Under the pieces are notes generated by a model that saw only the letters and a program-made list of their open reading frames with translations, was not told the origin of the DNA and did no database searches. Positions 16,461-24,642 of a stretch of 64,000 nucleotides of DNA are shown here, in pieces (positions within the stretch are counted from its first letter, which is position 1; every line of letters starts with the position of its first letter). The DNA lies in NCBI GenBank assembly GCA_964437415.1, contig CAYTGN010000008.1, forward strand, positions 1-64,000. The letters are read 5' to 3'. Source of the stretch: CADEDV01 sp964437415 (GTDB lineage: Bacteria > Bacteroidota > Bacteroidia > Chitinophagales > Chitinophagaceae). Both the position numbers and the translations under genes were made by a program.

Positions 16461-17279
16461 ATCCACAAACAAATCTCTATACAACTGCGCCCCCGGCACA
16501 ACAGAATACTTACTTAGGTCTGTGATGCCTTCTGCTGCCAGCACTTCCTCATCAATAAAACAGTTGCCGGTACATTGCGTGGAAGCTTTGCTGAAAATGT
16601 AATAAGCTGCATCCGCCAGTATATCTGTGGTGCGGCTCATGTTGGCCAGGGCTTCGCCACCTAACAGGTTTCTTACAGCAGCCGTATCAATCGTTGTTCT
16701 TGGCCACAAGGCATTGGATGCGATATTATATTTCTTCAGTTCAGCAGCCCAGCCAATGGCCATCATGCTCATGTTGAACTTGGTGAGTGTATAAGCCAGG
16801 TGATTGGCAAACCATTTCGGGTTCATGCTGACCGGTGGTGATAAAGTCAGTATATGAGCATTAGTAGATTTTTTCAGGTGCGGGATGCAGGCTTTGGTTA
16901 CGAAAAAAGTTCCCCGCACATTAATATCATGCATCAGGTCAAACCGCTTAGGTTCTGTTTGTTCAGTACCCGTTAATGAAATAGCTGATGCATTATTGAT
17001 GAGAATATCAATGCCGCCGAATGTGGCTACAGCTTTGTCCACAGCATTTTGAATCTGTTCCTCAAAACGAATATCACATTGCACGGGCAGTGCTTTGCCA
17101 CCGGCTTTTTCAATTTCTTCTGCAGCGGAGAAAATAGTTCCGCCAAGTTTTGCATTCTCTTCCACTGATTTTGCCGCCACCACTATGTTGGCGCCATCTT
17201 TGGCTAATCGCAATGCAAATGCTTTTCCGATGCCGCGGCTGGAGCCAGTGATGAAAACAGTTTTGTTTTGAAAGCTCAT
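16458..17279 (-). CDS. SDR family oxidoreductase, HSDL2-like
   Basis: The 273-residue protein is a classical SDR with TGSSRGIGKAFALRLAKDGA (residues 11-30), NNASAISLTGT and the active-site YTLTK, with LSPPV carrying the expected serine. The characteristic AAKSVEENAKLGGTI and LWPRTTIDTAA are hallmarks of the hydroxysteroid dehydrogenase-like 2 group. In eukaryotes such proteins are peroxisomal lipid enzymes; in bacteria the substrate is not defined. The C-terminal SCP2 domain of eukaryotic HSDL2 is absent, as usual in bacteria. It stands alone, with 396 gene-free bases upstream. Confidence 0.88.
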   Translation of the reverse strand: MSFQNKTVFITGSSRGIGKAFALRLAKDGANIVVAAKSVEENAKLGGTIFSAAEEIEKAGGKALPVQCDIRFEEQIQNAVDKAVATFGGIDILINNASAISLTGTEQTEPKRFDLMHDINVRGTFFVTKACIPHLKKSTNAHILTLSPPVSMNPKWFANHLAYTLTKFNMSMMAIGWAAELKKYNIASNALWPRTTIDTAAVRNLLGGEALANMSRTTDILADAAYYIFSKASTQCTGNCFIDEEVLAAEGITDLSKYSVVPGAQLYRDLFVD

Positions 17280-17675
17280 AATTGATTTTTAAGTGATAAG
17301 CAATGAAACAAGCCGCATGTTGCGGAGATTTTCATCGTAATACTACGGAATTAAGAGTAAATACAGCACCCACATTAAAGAGCAATAATGCTCTATGGCA
17401 AAATATTTGTGAAAATTAGCTTTGGAGTGAAGTTGGTTGATAAGGAACCCTCAGTCAGTATCCAATCCATGAAAAACCAGAAAACGATCCGTATCAATCA
17501 ACTTTCTTTTTACCGTCCCGTTTTGCGAGTCCAAATATCCAACTGAAAACACAACCTTGAGCAGAAGAGGCTGTTAACCTGAAAAACACTAACCCGCCGG
17601 CTCTTCAAACTCATTGGAACCAAAAAGCTTCTTATTCACATAAGAAGCTTTTTTATTGCAACAATCATCTGTCTT
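17280..17675. other. Gene-free stretch of 396 bases
   Basis: No ORF with coding character or RNA gene was seen here. The left part should hold the promoter of the HSDL2-like gene on the minus strand, though no clear TAnnTTTG box was found. The right end holds the terminator of the PPIase gene at 17622-17653. A stretch near 17469 could encode only about 25 residues and is not supported. Confidence 0.5.
17622..17653 (-). terminator. Intrinsic terminator of the PPIase gene
   Basis: aaaaagcttctta (17622-17634) and taagaagcttttt (17641-17653) form a perfect 13-bp inverted repeat with the 6-base loop ttcaca. The outer A/T pairs give a U-run on either strand, so it can act in both directions. It starts 22 bases past the stop of the double-parvulin gene. 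Confidence 0.85.
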
Positions 17676-19607
17676 TTATTTCTTCAAACCGTTCAGCACC
17701 TTCTCATCCACCACCACAGGATATTTTTTACGCAGGTCTTTCATCCACTGCTCTTCGAGCAAAGCCTGGTAATCGTTTATCACAAGTCCTTTGGCTTCTT
17801 CAAATGTTCTGGGTTCAGGCTGTGTGTGAACTTTAATGATATAGGCAAATGAAGCCGTGTTGTCGGTTTCATTCAGCAACGGTGTGGTGAACATACCGTC
17901 TTTTGGCAGCATCTTGTTGAGATTGGGCAATTGCGACCATTCAAACCGGGCTGAATCTGCGATCACTTTTTCCGACAGGGCTTCTGTCATCATCCTCCAG
18001 TTGGCAGGGTTCTTTTTCAACTGGTCGTGCAGGGTGGAGGCAATGCCTGCATCAGCGCAAAAGAATATCACTGCATCGGCGCTTTGCTGCCAGTTATACG
18101 TTTTTTTATTTTTCTCATACAGCGACAATAACGCTGCGCTGTCCACATGTGCCTTGTTCCATATCTCATTTTGCATGATCTCAAAAAAAAGATTCCCATC
18201 CCTGAACTCATTCATCTGGTAGCGAAACTCATCATTGAACTGCTCGAGGTTGTCGCGGTAATATTGCAGCAATGTCACATTCACAAATTCATCCATGATC
18301 TCTTCATAGGGTCGGGGGCTGTTCTTTCCGGGGGCATAGCGGTGTCCTTGTGCATAGATGATCCAGTTATCCGCTTTGATATCTTTTTCCCCAACGGAGA
18401 AAAGAACAGATTCCCGGCTCAAACTGTTGCCCGTTCCAGAAAATTTATTATCAAGCAAACTATCAGATAATGCCCAAAGCATTTTCTGATGATATTCCGT
18501 ATGTTTCAGCGGCGCTTCTTTCGCCACCCTCTTATAGATCACATCACGGGCCGTTTGCCAGCGCTGATCCTGGTTGATCTTCTGCTTTAATTCTGCTATA
18601 TAATTTTTGTCATTGAGATTTGCAGGCACCAGCGTCACCGACACTCTTTTCACAATATGATAACCATGCGATGTGGCAAAAGGTTTTGTAACAGCTTCAT
18701 CTTTTGCCAAAGCCCAGACTTTATTTTCAAATTCTGCATCATATCGTCCCACACCGAAATCAGGCATCATACCACCCGTAGCAGCAGTAACAAAATCATT
18801 GCTCAAAGCTGAAGCTAATTTACCAAAATCATCACCGGCCATGATGCGCTGGTAAATGGAATCCGCTGTTTTGGCGATCTGCTTTTTGGCAGCTTCATCA
18901 GCATTGGGCGGAAAAGCGAGTAATATCTGGCGGGCTTTCATTTTGCCAATTGCTTTTCTCTCTTTTAAATTCTTAAAAATATGATACCCGGATTTAGAAC
19001 GAATGACAGCGGAATGTTTACCCGCCGGTAACGAATAAATGATTGTTTCAAATGAATAGGGAAGTGTAAAAACGGTAACCCAACCGATAACGCCTTTGTT
19101 GTTTTTTGCAGACGGATCTTGTGAGAATTGCTGCGCCACAGCGCCAAAATCCTCTCCTTTTTGCAGGCGGCTGTAAGCATCCTCTGCCGTTTTCCTGGCA
19201 GCAGTTGTGTCATTACCCGTAATACCAATAAAAATATGTGCTGTGAAAATATCTTTCTGGCTTCGCTGGAAAGCTTCATTCAGCAGCCTGTTCATCGTTT
19301 CGGGATCACTCATATAATTTTCGATGATCTGGCTGCGCAGGTTCTCCACTTCTGCTTTGATATGCGGCAGCGTATCATAGCGTCGTTCATAAGCTTCCTG
19401 CACTTTTAGCCTCGAGTTGATATAAAGCTCCAGGTAATTGCGGATGGCTTTGTCTTTATTGGCCTTGTCATCCGTATTATTTTTATTAAAGGCCCTGAGG
19501 AACTCTGCTGCACTCACACTGTGTTTCCCATAAGTGAAAAGTGTTTGTGAAGAACTCACCACAGCTATCAGCAGGGCTGCTGCCAGCGAGAGGGATCTTT
19601 TGTTCAT
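17676..19607 (-). CDS. Peptidyl-prolyl cis-trans isomerase with two parvulin domains (SurA/PpiC type)
   Basis: The 643-residue protein has a signal peptide (residues 1-20). An N-terminal SurA-like helical region follows (YGKHSVSAAEFLRAFNKN, then a helical stretch to about 115). Two parvulin rotamase domains come next: about 120-216 (FTAHIFIG ... FSQDPSAKNNKGVIGW ... SKSGYHIFKNL) and about 222-325 (MKARQILLAF ... SNDFVTAATGGMMPDFG ... TSHGYHIVKRV). The remaining 300 residues include a third, degenerate rotamase-like part. It probably folds or escorts outer-membrane proteins in the periplasm. The TlpA-like gene lies 22 bases upstream on the same strand, so both are likely co-transcribed. Confidence 0.9.
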   Translation of the reverse strand: MNKRSLSLAAALLIAVVSSSQTLFTYGKHSVSAAEFLRAFNKNNTDDKANKDKAIRNYLELYINSRLKVQEAYERRYDTLPHIKAEVENLRSQIIENYMSDPETMNRLLNEAFQRSQKDIFTAHIFIGITGNDTTAARKTAEDAYSRLQKGEDFGAVAQQFSQDPSAKNNKGVIGWVTVFTLPYSFETIIYSLPAGKHSAVIRSKSGYHIFKNLKERKAIGKMKARQILLAFPPNADEAAKKQIAKTADSIYQRIMAGDDFGKLASALSNDFVTAATGGMMPDFGVGRYDAEFENKVWALAKDEAVTKPFATSHGYHIVKRVSVTLVPANLNDKNYIAELKQKINQDQRWQTARDVIYKRVAKEAPLKHTEYHQKMLWALSDSLLDNKFSGTGNSLSRESVLFSVGEKDIKADNWIIYAQGHRYAPGKNSPRPYEEIMDEFVNVTLLQYYRDNLEQFNDEFRYQMNEFRDGNLFFEIMQNEIWNKAHVDSAALLSLYEKNKKTYNWQQSADAVIFFCADAGIASTLHDQLKKNPANWRMMTEALSEKVIADSARFEWSQLPNLNKMLPKDGMFTTPLLNETDNTASFAYIIKVHTQPEPRTFEEAKGLVINDYQALLEEQWMKDLRKKYPVVVDEKVLNGLKK

Positions 19608-19629
19608 AGATTTGAATTTTCAATAAGTT

Positions 19630-21066
19630 TTACTGGCCGTTGATCTTCATCTGCAGCACCTCATCGGTCTGCTCCCAGGTCAGTTTTTTGGCAACGATAC
19701 GTTTGTCTTTATCCAGCAAATATAATGTAGGAAAACTCTGCACATCATACAACTGCGAATAGCCGGGTATGCTGGCATCTATTCTCGTCTTATCGGCTTC
19801 TTTGGTATAATACACATGTGTCCAGCCTTCCAGTTTCAAATCACGGATCACTTTCAGCCAGGTGTCACGGTTTCCATCGGTCTCTTTTCCCAAAGCAAAG
19901 ATCTTAACCCCAAATGGCTTCCATTTATTGCGGTACAATGAATCTAATTTTGGCGCCACTTCCTTGCAATGACCACAGGTGGGGTCCCAGAGAAAAACCA
20001 CTGTGTATGCTGCCGTATCCCTGTACAAACTTCTCATCCTCCCTGTTGAATCGGGAAGCTCTATCTCCGGCGCCGGTTTGCCCATGATATTAGCCATTAG
20101 ACTATAGGCCCTGTCGGTGATCGTCTTTCTTCCCTGTGCAGTGAGCCAGCTATACTCTTTTTGCGCAAAATATTTTTCAAACAGGTGCACAAATACCGCA
20201 TCTTCCCACATATACTTCTGGTTCAGGTAGCGGTTCACAAATTTCAACAGCAGAAACCGGCTCATTTCCGGACTCACGGATGCGAATCCCATCATATAAT
20301 CAATTTCCTTTTTCACCGAATCCGGGTTCAGCGGCAGCAATTCGTTGATGTATTTATCCAACTTGTCATCAAAGAAAGGAGTGTAGGCCAATCTGCCGTC
20401 CCAAAAATCAACGCCGTCCCAAAAATGATTACGGAAATAATAATATGCATTCATGGAATCTGCCCGGTTGACAGGTTTCTTTAATGACTCCGGCAACTCC
20501 GGTTCCCGCATAGTAATGAGAAAGGTGCTCAGCATATTGCCGGGATTGTTTTTAATAAGATCTTCCCGGTATTGCAATACCAGGCTGTCAAGTTCTCCTA
20601 TTCTTTTTTGCAGTTTCGCTGAATCAGCGTCGTTAGCCGCTTCGCCCAACTGCCGGCGGGTGCTGTTTAATTCACCGCCATAAGCAGCCATTTGTTGCTG
20701 GTATTTGATGAAAAGTTCGTTACCGGGAGAATTGACAAATTGCACACCACTGCGAATAGTGGCCGTATCGGCAATGACCGAAAATTTTTGTTCCTTGTCA
20801 ATCAGTATTTCAAAAAAACCGGCTTTGTTGGGATAACCGATAAGATAAATGCCACCCGGCAGGTTTTTATTTCCTTTGAAAACAGTTTGCCCGTTTTCGT
20901 TGAGCAGGGCAGAATCAATGATGGGGTATTGCTTGCCAAAATAATGGCCGAGATAGATATACTGATTTTTGAACGGCTTGAACGTAACACTGATCTCGTA
21001 GCCTTCCGGCTGCGCAAAACCCGCAAAGGCTGTTAGTATTCCCGCAATGACGAACCATTTTTTCAT
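19630..21066 (-). CDS. TlpA-like thioredoxin-fold protein with DUF4369/DUF5106-type N-terminus
   Basis: The 478-residue exported protein has a signal peptide (residues 1-18). A DUF4369-like beta domain follows (about 20-110: FKPFKNQYIYLGHYFGKQYPIIDSALL), then a helical DUF5106-like part (about 110-330). It ends in an AhpC/TSA-TlpA thioredoxin domain (about 332-478) with the redox motif CGHC at residues 364-367 (WDPTCGHCKEVAP) and the cis-proline in SFPTLYLL. It probably reduces disulfides in the periplasm. It is upstream of and close to the PPIase gene, which suggests a shared role in envelope protein folding. Confidence 0.88.
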   Translation of the reverse strand: MKKWFVIAGILTAFAGFAQPEGYEISVTFKPFKNQYIYLGHYFGKQYPIIDSALLNENGQTVFKGNKNLPGGIYLIGYPNKAGFFEILIDKEQKFSVIADTATIRSGVQFVNSPGNELFIKYQQQMAAYGGELNSTRRQLGEAANDADSAKLQKRIGELDSLVLQYREDLIKNNPGNMLSTFLITMREPELPESLKKPVNRADSMNAYYYFRNHFWDGVDFWDGRLAYTPFFDDKLDKYINELLPLNPDSVKKEIDYMMGFASVSPEMSRFLLLKFVNRYLNQKYMWEDAVFVHLFEKYFAQKEYSWLTAQGRKTITDRAYSLMANIMGKPAPEIELPDSTGRMRSLYRDTAAYTVVFLWDPTCGHCKEVAPKLDSLYRNKWKPFGVKIFALGKETDGNRDTWLKVIRDLKLEGWTHVYYTKEADKTRIDASIPGYSQLYDVQSFPTLYLLDKDKRIVAKKLTWEQTDEVLQMKINGQ

Positions 21067-21222
21067 AAGTCAGAATAAGCCTGTAAAGATATTAAAAACC
21101 CCAAACTGCTAAAGGAGAATATAAGAGCAAAAACCTGCTGTAACGGTTGCCTGTTGCATTGTATTTTCAAAAATTAAGCACCGGATTGCTGCCCTTTAGG
21201 GGTTGGGGGTTAGTTTTGCCCG

Positions 21223-22644
21223 GTGAGAAAAAAGAAGAATATCATCCTCGAAAAATTGCTGGTGCAGGATTATGCCGCCGAAGGTAAAAGCCTTGCAAAA
21301 CTTGATGGCAAAGTGATCTTTATCGAAAACGTGGTGCCAGGCGATGTGGTGGATGTGCAGTTGGGCAAAAACAAAAAAGACTGGGCCGAAGGAAGACCGG
21401 TCCGGTTTCACAGCTATTCTGCCGACAGGGTGGAGCCTTTTTGCTCTCATTTTGGGATTTGCGGCGGCTGTCAATGGCAGATGCTGCCCTATGAAAAGCA
21501 ACTGGAATTTAAACAACGGCAGGTGAGGGACAGTTTGCAGCGCATCGGCAAAATCGCATTGCCTGAAATGTTGCCTATTTGCGGGGCTGCCGATACAAAA
21601 TATTATCGCAACAAAATTGAATACACTTTTGGCAACAAACGATTTTTGAAAAAAGAAGAGCTCAACAACCCCGACATCAGCCCGGAACAGGATGTGGCCG
21701 GTTTTCATGTGCGGGGCTTGTTTGACAAACTGGTGGATATTGAAACCTGCTATCTCCAGGCTGAACCTACCAATGAAATAAGGCTGGCCATAAAAGAATT
21801 TGCCAAAAAAAATCACTACACTTTTTATGACATCCGCAATCATGTGGGTTTTTTAAGAACAATGCAGGTAAGATTGTGCAGCACCGGTGAACTGATGGTA
21901 AATATCGTAGTGGGAGAGAATGATGAAAAGAAAATAAAAAAGTTGCTGGATCATGCCCTCAGCCAGTTCCCGCAGATCACGACTTTGCTTTACACTGTGA
22001 ACACAAAGTGGAATGACAGCCTGCACGACCTGGAACCTGTGGCTTATCACGGCAAGGGATATGTGATTGAAAAATTATCTGCAGGCCCCGGTGGAGAAAC
22101 CTTTCAATTCAAGATCGGCCCGAAATCTTTTTTCCAGACCAATACCCGCCAAGCGGAAAAATTATACCAGGTTACAAGGGATTTTGCAGAGTTAACAGGA
22201 ACCGAAACAGTTTATGATCTCTATTGTGGCACGGGCAGCATCGGCATTTTTGTAAGCCCGAAAGCAAGGAAGATAATCGGGGTGGAGATGATAGAAGCCG
22301 CTATTGAAGATGCAAGAGAAAATGCAGCGGTGAACAATTTATCATCCGCTGAGTTTTATTCCGGTGATGTGATTGACATCTGCAATGATGAATTTTTTGC
22401 TGCTCATGACCGTCCTGATGTCATCATCACCGATCCGCCACGGGCAGGGATGCATGAAAAATTAGTGAGAAAGATATTGGATATGGCTGCGCCAACAGTG
22501 GTGTATGTAAGTTGCAACCCGGCCACACAGGCAAGGGACCTGAACCTGCTGGACGAAAAATATGCAGTCATCAAAATTCAACCCGTAGATATGTTTCCGC
22601 ATACACTGCATATTGAAAATGTGGTGCAGTTGAAGCTGAAATAA
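21223..22644 (+). CDS. rlmD: 23S rRNA (uracil-5-)-methyltransferase RlmD (RumA/TrmA family)
   Basis: The 473-residue protein methylates uracil at C5 in RNA with SAM. An N-terminal TRAM domain spans about residues 8-62. The [4Fe-4S] cysteines are C74, C80 and C83 (FCSHFGICGGC) with a fourth near 176 (IETCYLQ). The methyltransferase domain has the SAM motif DLYCGTGSIG, DPPRAGMHEK, and the catalytic cysteine in VSCNPATQARDL. The start is GTG at 21223. E. coli RlmD acts on U1939 of 23S rRNA; the exact target here (RlmD or RlmCD type) cannot be fixed from sequence alone. Confidence 0.88.
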   Translation: MRKKKNIILEKLLVQDYAAEGKSLAKLDGKVIFIENVVPGDVVDVQLGKNKKDWAEGRPVRFHSYSADRVEPFCSHFGICGGCQWQMLPYEKQLEFKQRQVRDSLQRIGKIALPEMLPICGAADTKYYRNKIEYTFGNKRFLKKEELNNPDISPEQDVAGFHVRGLFDKLVDIETCYLQAEPTNEIRLAIKEFAKKNHYTFYDIRNHVGFLRTMQVRLCSTGELMVNIVVGENDEKKIKKLLDHALSQFPQITTLLYTVNTKWNDSLHDLEPVAYHGKGYVIEKLSAGPGGETFQFKIGPKSFFQTNTRQAEKLYQVTRDFAELTGTETVYDLYCGTGSIGIFVSPKARKIIGVEMIEAAIEDARENAAVNNLSSAEFYSGDVIDICNDEFFAAHDRPDVIITDPPRAGMHEKLVRKILDMAAPTVVYVSCNPATQARDLNLLDEKYAVIKIQPVDMFPHTLHIENVVQLKLK

Positions 22645-22693
22645 GATTCAGAGGACAATAACCGTATTTCCTGATAAGCCCTAATTTTACCGA

Positions 22694-23392
22694 ATGAGTG
22701 ATTTCAAGTACTATCGTCCAAGCGGATTCCCTCCCATTGTAAAAAACCTGATCATTATTAATGCACTGGTGTTTGCTGCTCAGTTGATTTTTAAAGACCA
22801 GGACCTTACATCGAAGATCGGTTTGTGGCCGGTGGAATCTCCGCATTTCAGGCCTTTCCAGGTCTTCACACATATGTTTGCCCACTCTCCCTCCATGATC
22901 TTTCATATCCTCTTTAATATGTTTGCGCTGTGGATGTTTGGCAGGGTGCTGGAAAATGTGTGGGGACCCAAAAGATTTCTGACCTTTTACCTGCTGTGTG
23001 GCATCGGTGCAGCAGCAGCCCACATGACAGTGGATTATTTCCAATTTAAAGAAGTGCTGGAAGCGGTGGAGAGCCTTAAGGCAATAGGCAATGAGAATCT
23101 TGCTGCTCAATTGCTTGAAGTACCTCATTATGCAGTTGGAGCATCAGGCGCCGTGATGGGTATTCTTGCTGCATTTGCCTACCTCTTTCCCAACACACCA
23201 CTGATGATCATTCCATTTCCCTTTCCCATCAAAGCAAAATGGCTGGTCATTGGCTATTTTGTATTCGACCTTATTGGCGGATTGGGAAGATCGGCAACAG
23301 GAATTGCCCATTTTGCCCACCTCGGCGGCGCTGTAACGGGTTTTATCATTGTGCTGATATGGAACAAAACCAACCGGCGGACGTTATATTGA
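22694..23392 (+). CDS. Rhomboid family intramembrane serine protease (first of two)
   Basis: The 232-residue protein has six hydrophobic segments. The catalytic serine is S151 in GASGAVMG and the catalytic histidine H209 in AHFAHLGG, so the dyad is intact. HILFNMFALWMFG (about 71-83) is the family's conserved HxxxN region. A polar insertion of roughly 30 residues (about 115-145) precedes the active-site helix, as often in Bacteroidota. It probably cleaves membrane-protein substrates in the inner membrane. A second rhomboid follows after 150 bases that contain a long inverted repeat. Confidence 0.9.
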   Translation: MSDFKYYRPSGFPPIVKNLIIINALVFAAQLIFKDQDLTSKIGLWPVESPHFRPFQVFTHMFAHSPSMIFHILFNMFALWMFGRVLENVWGPKRFLTFYLLCGIGAAAAHMTVDYFQFKEVLEAVESLKAIGNENLAAQLLEVPHYAVGASGAVMGILAAFAYLFPNTPLMIIPFPFPIKAKWLVIGYFVFDLIGGLGRSATGIAHFAHLGGAVTGFIIVLIWNKTNRRTLY

Positions 23393-23513
23393 GCTAAGAG
23401 AATAAAGGAGAAAATGAGAAAAATCGAAATAACCGTCTGACTTGAACAGACTGGCGGAGGTTAGGATCCTTGTAAATAACTCTTTTTCTCCTTCTCTCTT
23501 TTTAACTCTTAGC
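23393..23513. repeat. Long imperfect inverted repeat between the rhomboid genes
   Basis: gctaagag (23393-23400) starts immediately after the stop and is mirrored by ctcttagc (23506-23513). Inside it, purine-rich AGGAGAAA-type sequence on the left is matched by TTTCTCCT-type sequence on the right. The centre has a short hairpin, gtctg/cagac with loop acttgaa. The whole could fold into one imperfect stem of about 120 nt. Confidence 0.5.
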
Positions 23514-23514
23514 C

Positions 23515-23522
23515 TAAATTTG
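23515..23522 (+). promoter_or_regulatory. Candidate -7 box for the second rhomboid gene
   Basis: TAAATTTG matches the Bacteroidota -7 consensus and lies 20 bases before the ATG at 23543. No TTG was found at the expected -33 distance, so support is partial. Confidence 0.3.
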
Positions 23523-23542
23523 CAATACAGATACCGTGTGTC

Positions 23543-24475
23543 ATGGCCTACTCCGAAAAACAATACAAGCAACGCATCTCCCTGGGGCAAAGCAATAATG
23601 CCCTGACCAGGCTCATTATTGTGAACCTGGTGCTGTTTGTGATACTTGCCTTCATCAAGGTTATTTTCTATTTCATGTACCGCGAAGACGGGCAGGCCCT
23701 GGCCCTGTTTAATGAAAAAGTGCTGCAATGGTTCACCCTTCCCGCCGATCCCGGTGATCTGCTGTCAAAACCATGGACCATTGTAACTCATTTCTTCACC
23801 CACGACAGGGTGTTTCATATTCTCGGCAATATGCTCTGGCTTTGGGTGTTTGGGTACATATTGCAGGATATTACCGGCAACCGGAAAGTCATTCCTATAT
23901 TCATTTATGGCGGTCTGGCCGGAGGCATTGCCTTTGTGCTGGCATATAACCTGCTGCCCGGTTTGCAGGCGCAGATGCCATCCTCCGTATTGCTGGGTGC
24001 CTCCGGCGGTGTGATGGCTGTTGCAGTTGCCACCACAGTCATCTCTCCTGGCTATCGTTTGCTGCCTATGCTCAATGGCGGCATACCACTCTGGATACTG
24101 ACCGTTGTTTATCTCATCATTGACCTCGCCACTATTCCCTACAACAACGCCGGTGGTCACATTGCCCACCTGGCAGGCGCCCTGATGGGCTTCCTGTTCA
24201 TCGTGCTGCTACGCCGTGGTTATGACTGGAGTGAATGGATGAATAATTTTTACGACTGGATGAACAACCTGTTCAATCCCGACAAACCGAAAAAAGGAAA
24301 AAGCATCAAAGACGAATTGTTTTATAAATCGGGTTCTGCTCCTTATAAAAAAACACCCAATGTGACCCAGCAGCGGGTTGATGAAATTCTCGACAAGATC
24401 AGCCAAAAAGGATACAGCCATCTTACCGAAGAGGAAAAAGAGTTGCTGAAAAGAGCCAGCAAAGAAGATATTTAA
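23543..24475 (+). CDS. Rhomboid family intramembrane serine protease (second of two)
   Basis: The 310-residue protein has about six hydrophobic segments. The catalytic dyad is S154 (GASGGVMA) and H209 (GGHIAHLAG), with the conserved HILGNMLWLWVFG before them. A cytoplasmic extension of about 80 residues follows the last helix. It contains a conserved-looking end, QQRVDEILDKISQKGYSHL and EEKELLKRASKE, matching the DUF6576-type tail found on Bacteroidota rhomboids. It is distinct in sequence from the upstream rhomboid, so the pair is an old duplication or an assembled pair rather than a recent copy. Confidence 0.9.
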   Translation: MAYSEKQYKQRISLGQSNNALTRLIIVNLVLFVILAFIKVIFYFMYREDGQALALFNEKVLQWFTLPADPGDLLSKPWTIVTHFFTHDRVFHILGNMLWLWVFGYILQDITGNRKVIPIFIYGGLAGGIAFVLAYNLLPGLQAQMPSSVLLGASGGVMAVAVATTVISPGYRLLPMLNGGIPLWILTVVYLIIDLATIPYNNAGGHIAHLAGALMGFLFIVLLRRGYDWSEWMNNFYDWMNNLFNPDKPKKGKSIKDELFYKSGSAPYKKTPNVTQQRVDEILDKISQKGYSHLTEEEKELLKRASKEDI

Positions 24476-24496
24476 AACCAGGGTACAAACTCTTAC

Positions 24497-24561
24497 AAGG
24501 TTGCCAACCTTAGGTGATGCCCTGCCTGTAGAGTAATGACCCTGGTAAGGTTGGCAACCTT
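24497..24561. repeat. Inverted repeat with near-palindromic arms
   Basis: aaggttgccaacctta (24497-24512) and taaggttggcaacctt (24546-24561) are perfect 16-bp inverted copies with a 33-base spacer. Each arm is itself nearly palindromic. It lies just after the second rhomboid gene. Only a short T-run follows, so it could be a weak terminator or a dispersed palindromic element. Confidence 0.6.
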
Positions 24562-24618
24562 TATCCAGGATCGAAGAATATTTATAATGCGACTGCCCTG
24601 CAAATAAACTGGCAAGCC

Positions 24619-24634
24619 ATTACAAATTTGTAAT
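24619..24634. promoter_or_regulatory. Perfect 16-bp palindrome before the EEP-family gene
   Basis: attacaaatttgtaat is a perfect palindrome ending 8 bases before the ATG at 24643. Its position and symmetry suit an operator for a dimeric repressor, or a hairpin over the ribosome-binding region. No regulator is encoded next to it. Confidence 0.35.
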
Positions 24635-24642
24635 TTGCAGCA

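Noticed and set aside
21196..21843. 215-codon open frame antisense to rlmD
   Set aside because: It lies wholly opposite a clear rlmD gene and its translation has no family features.
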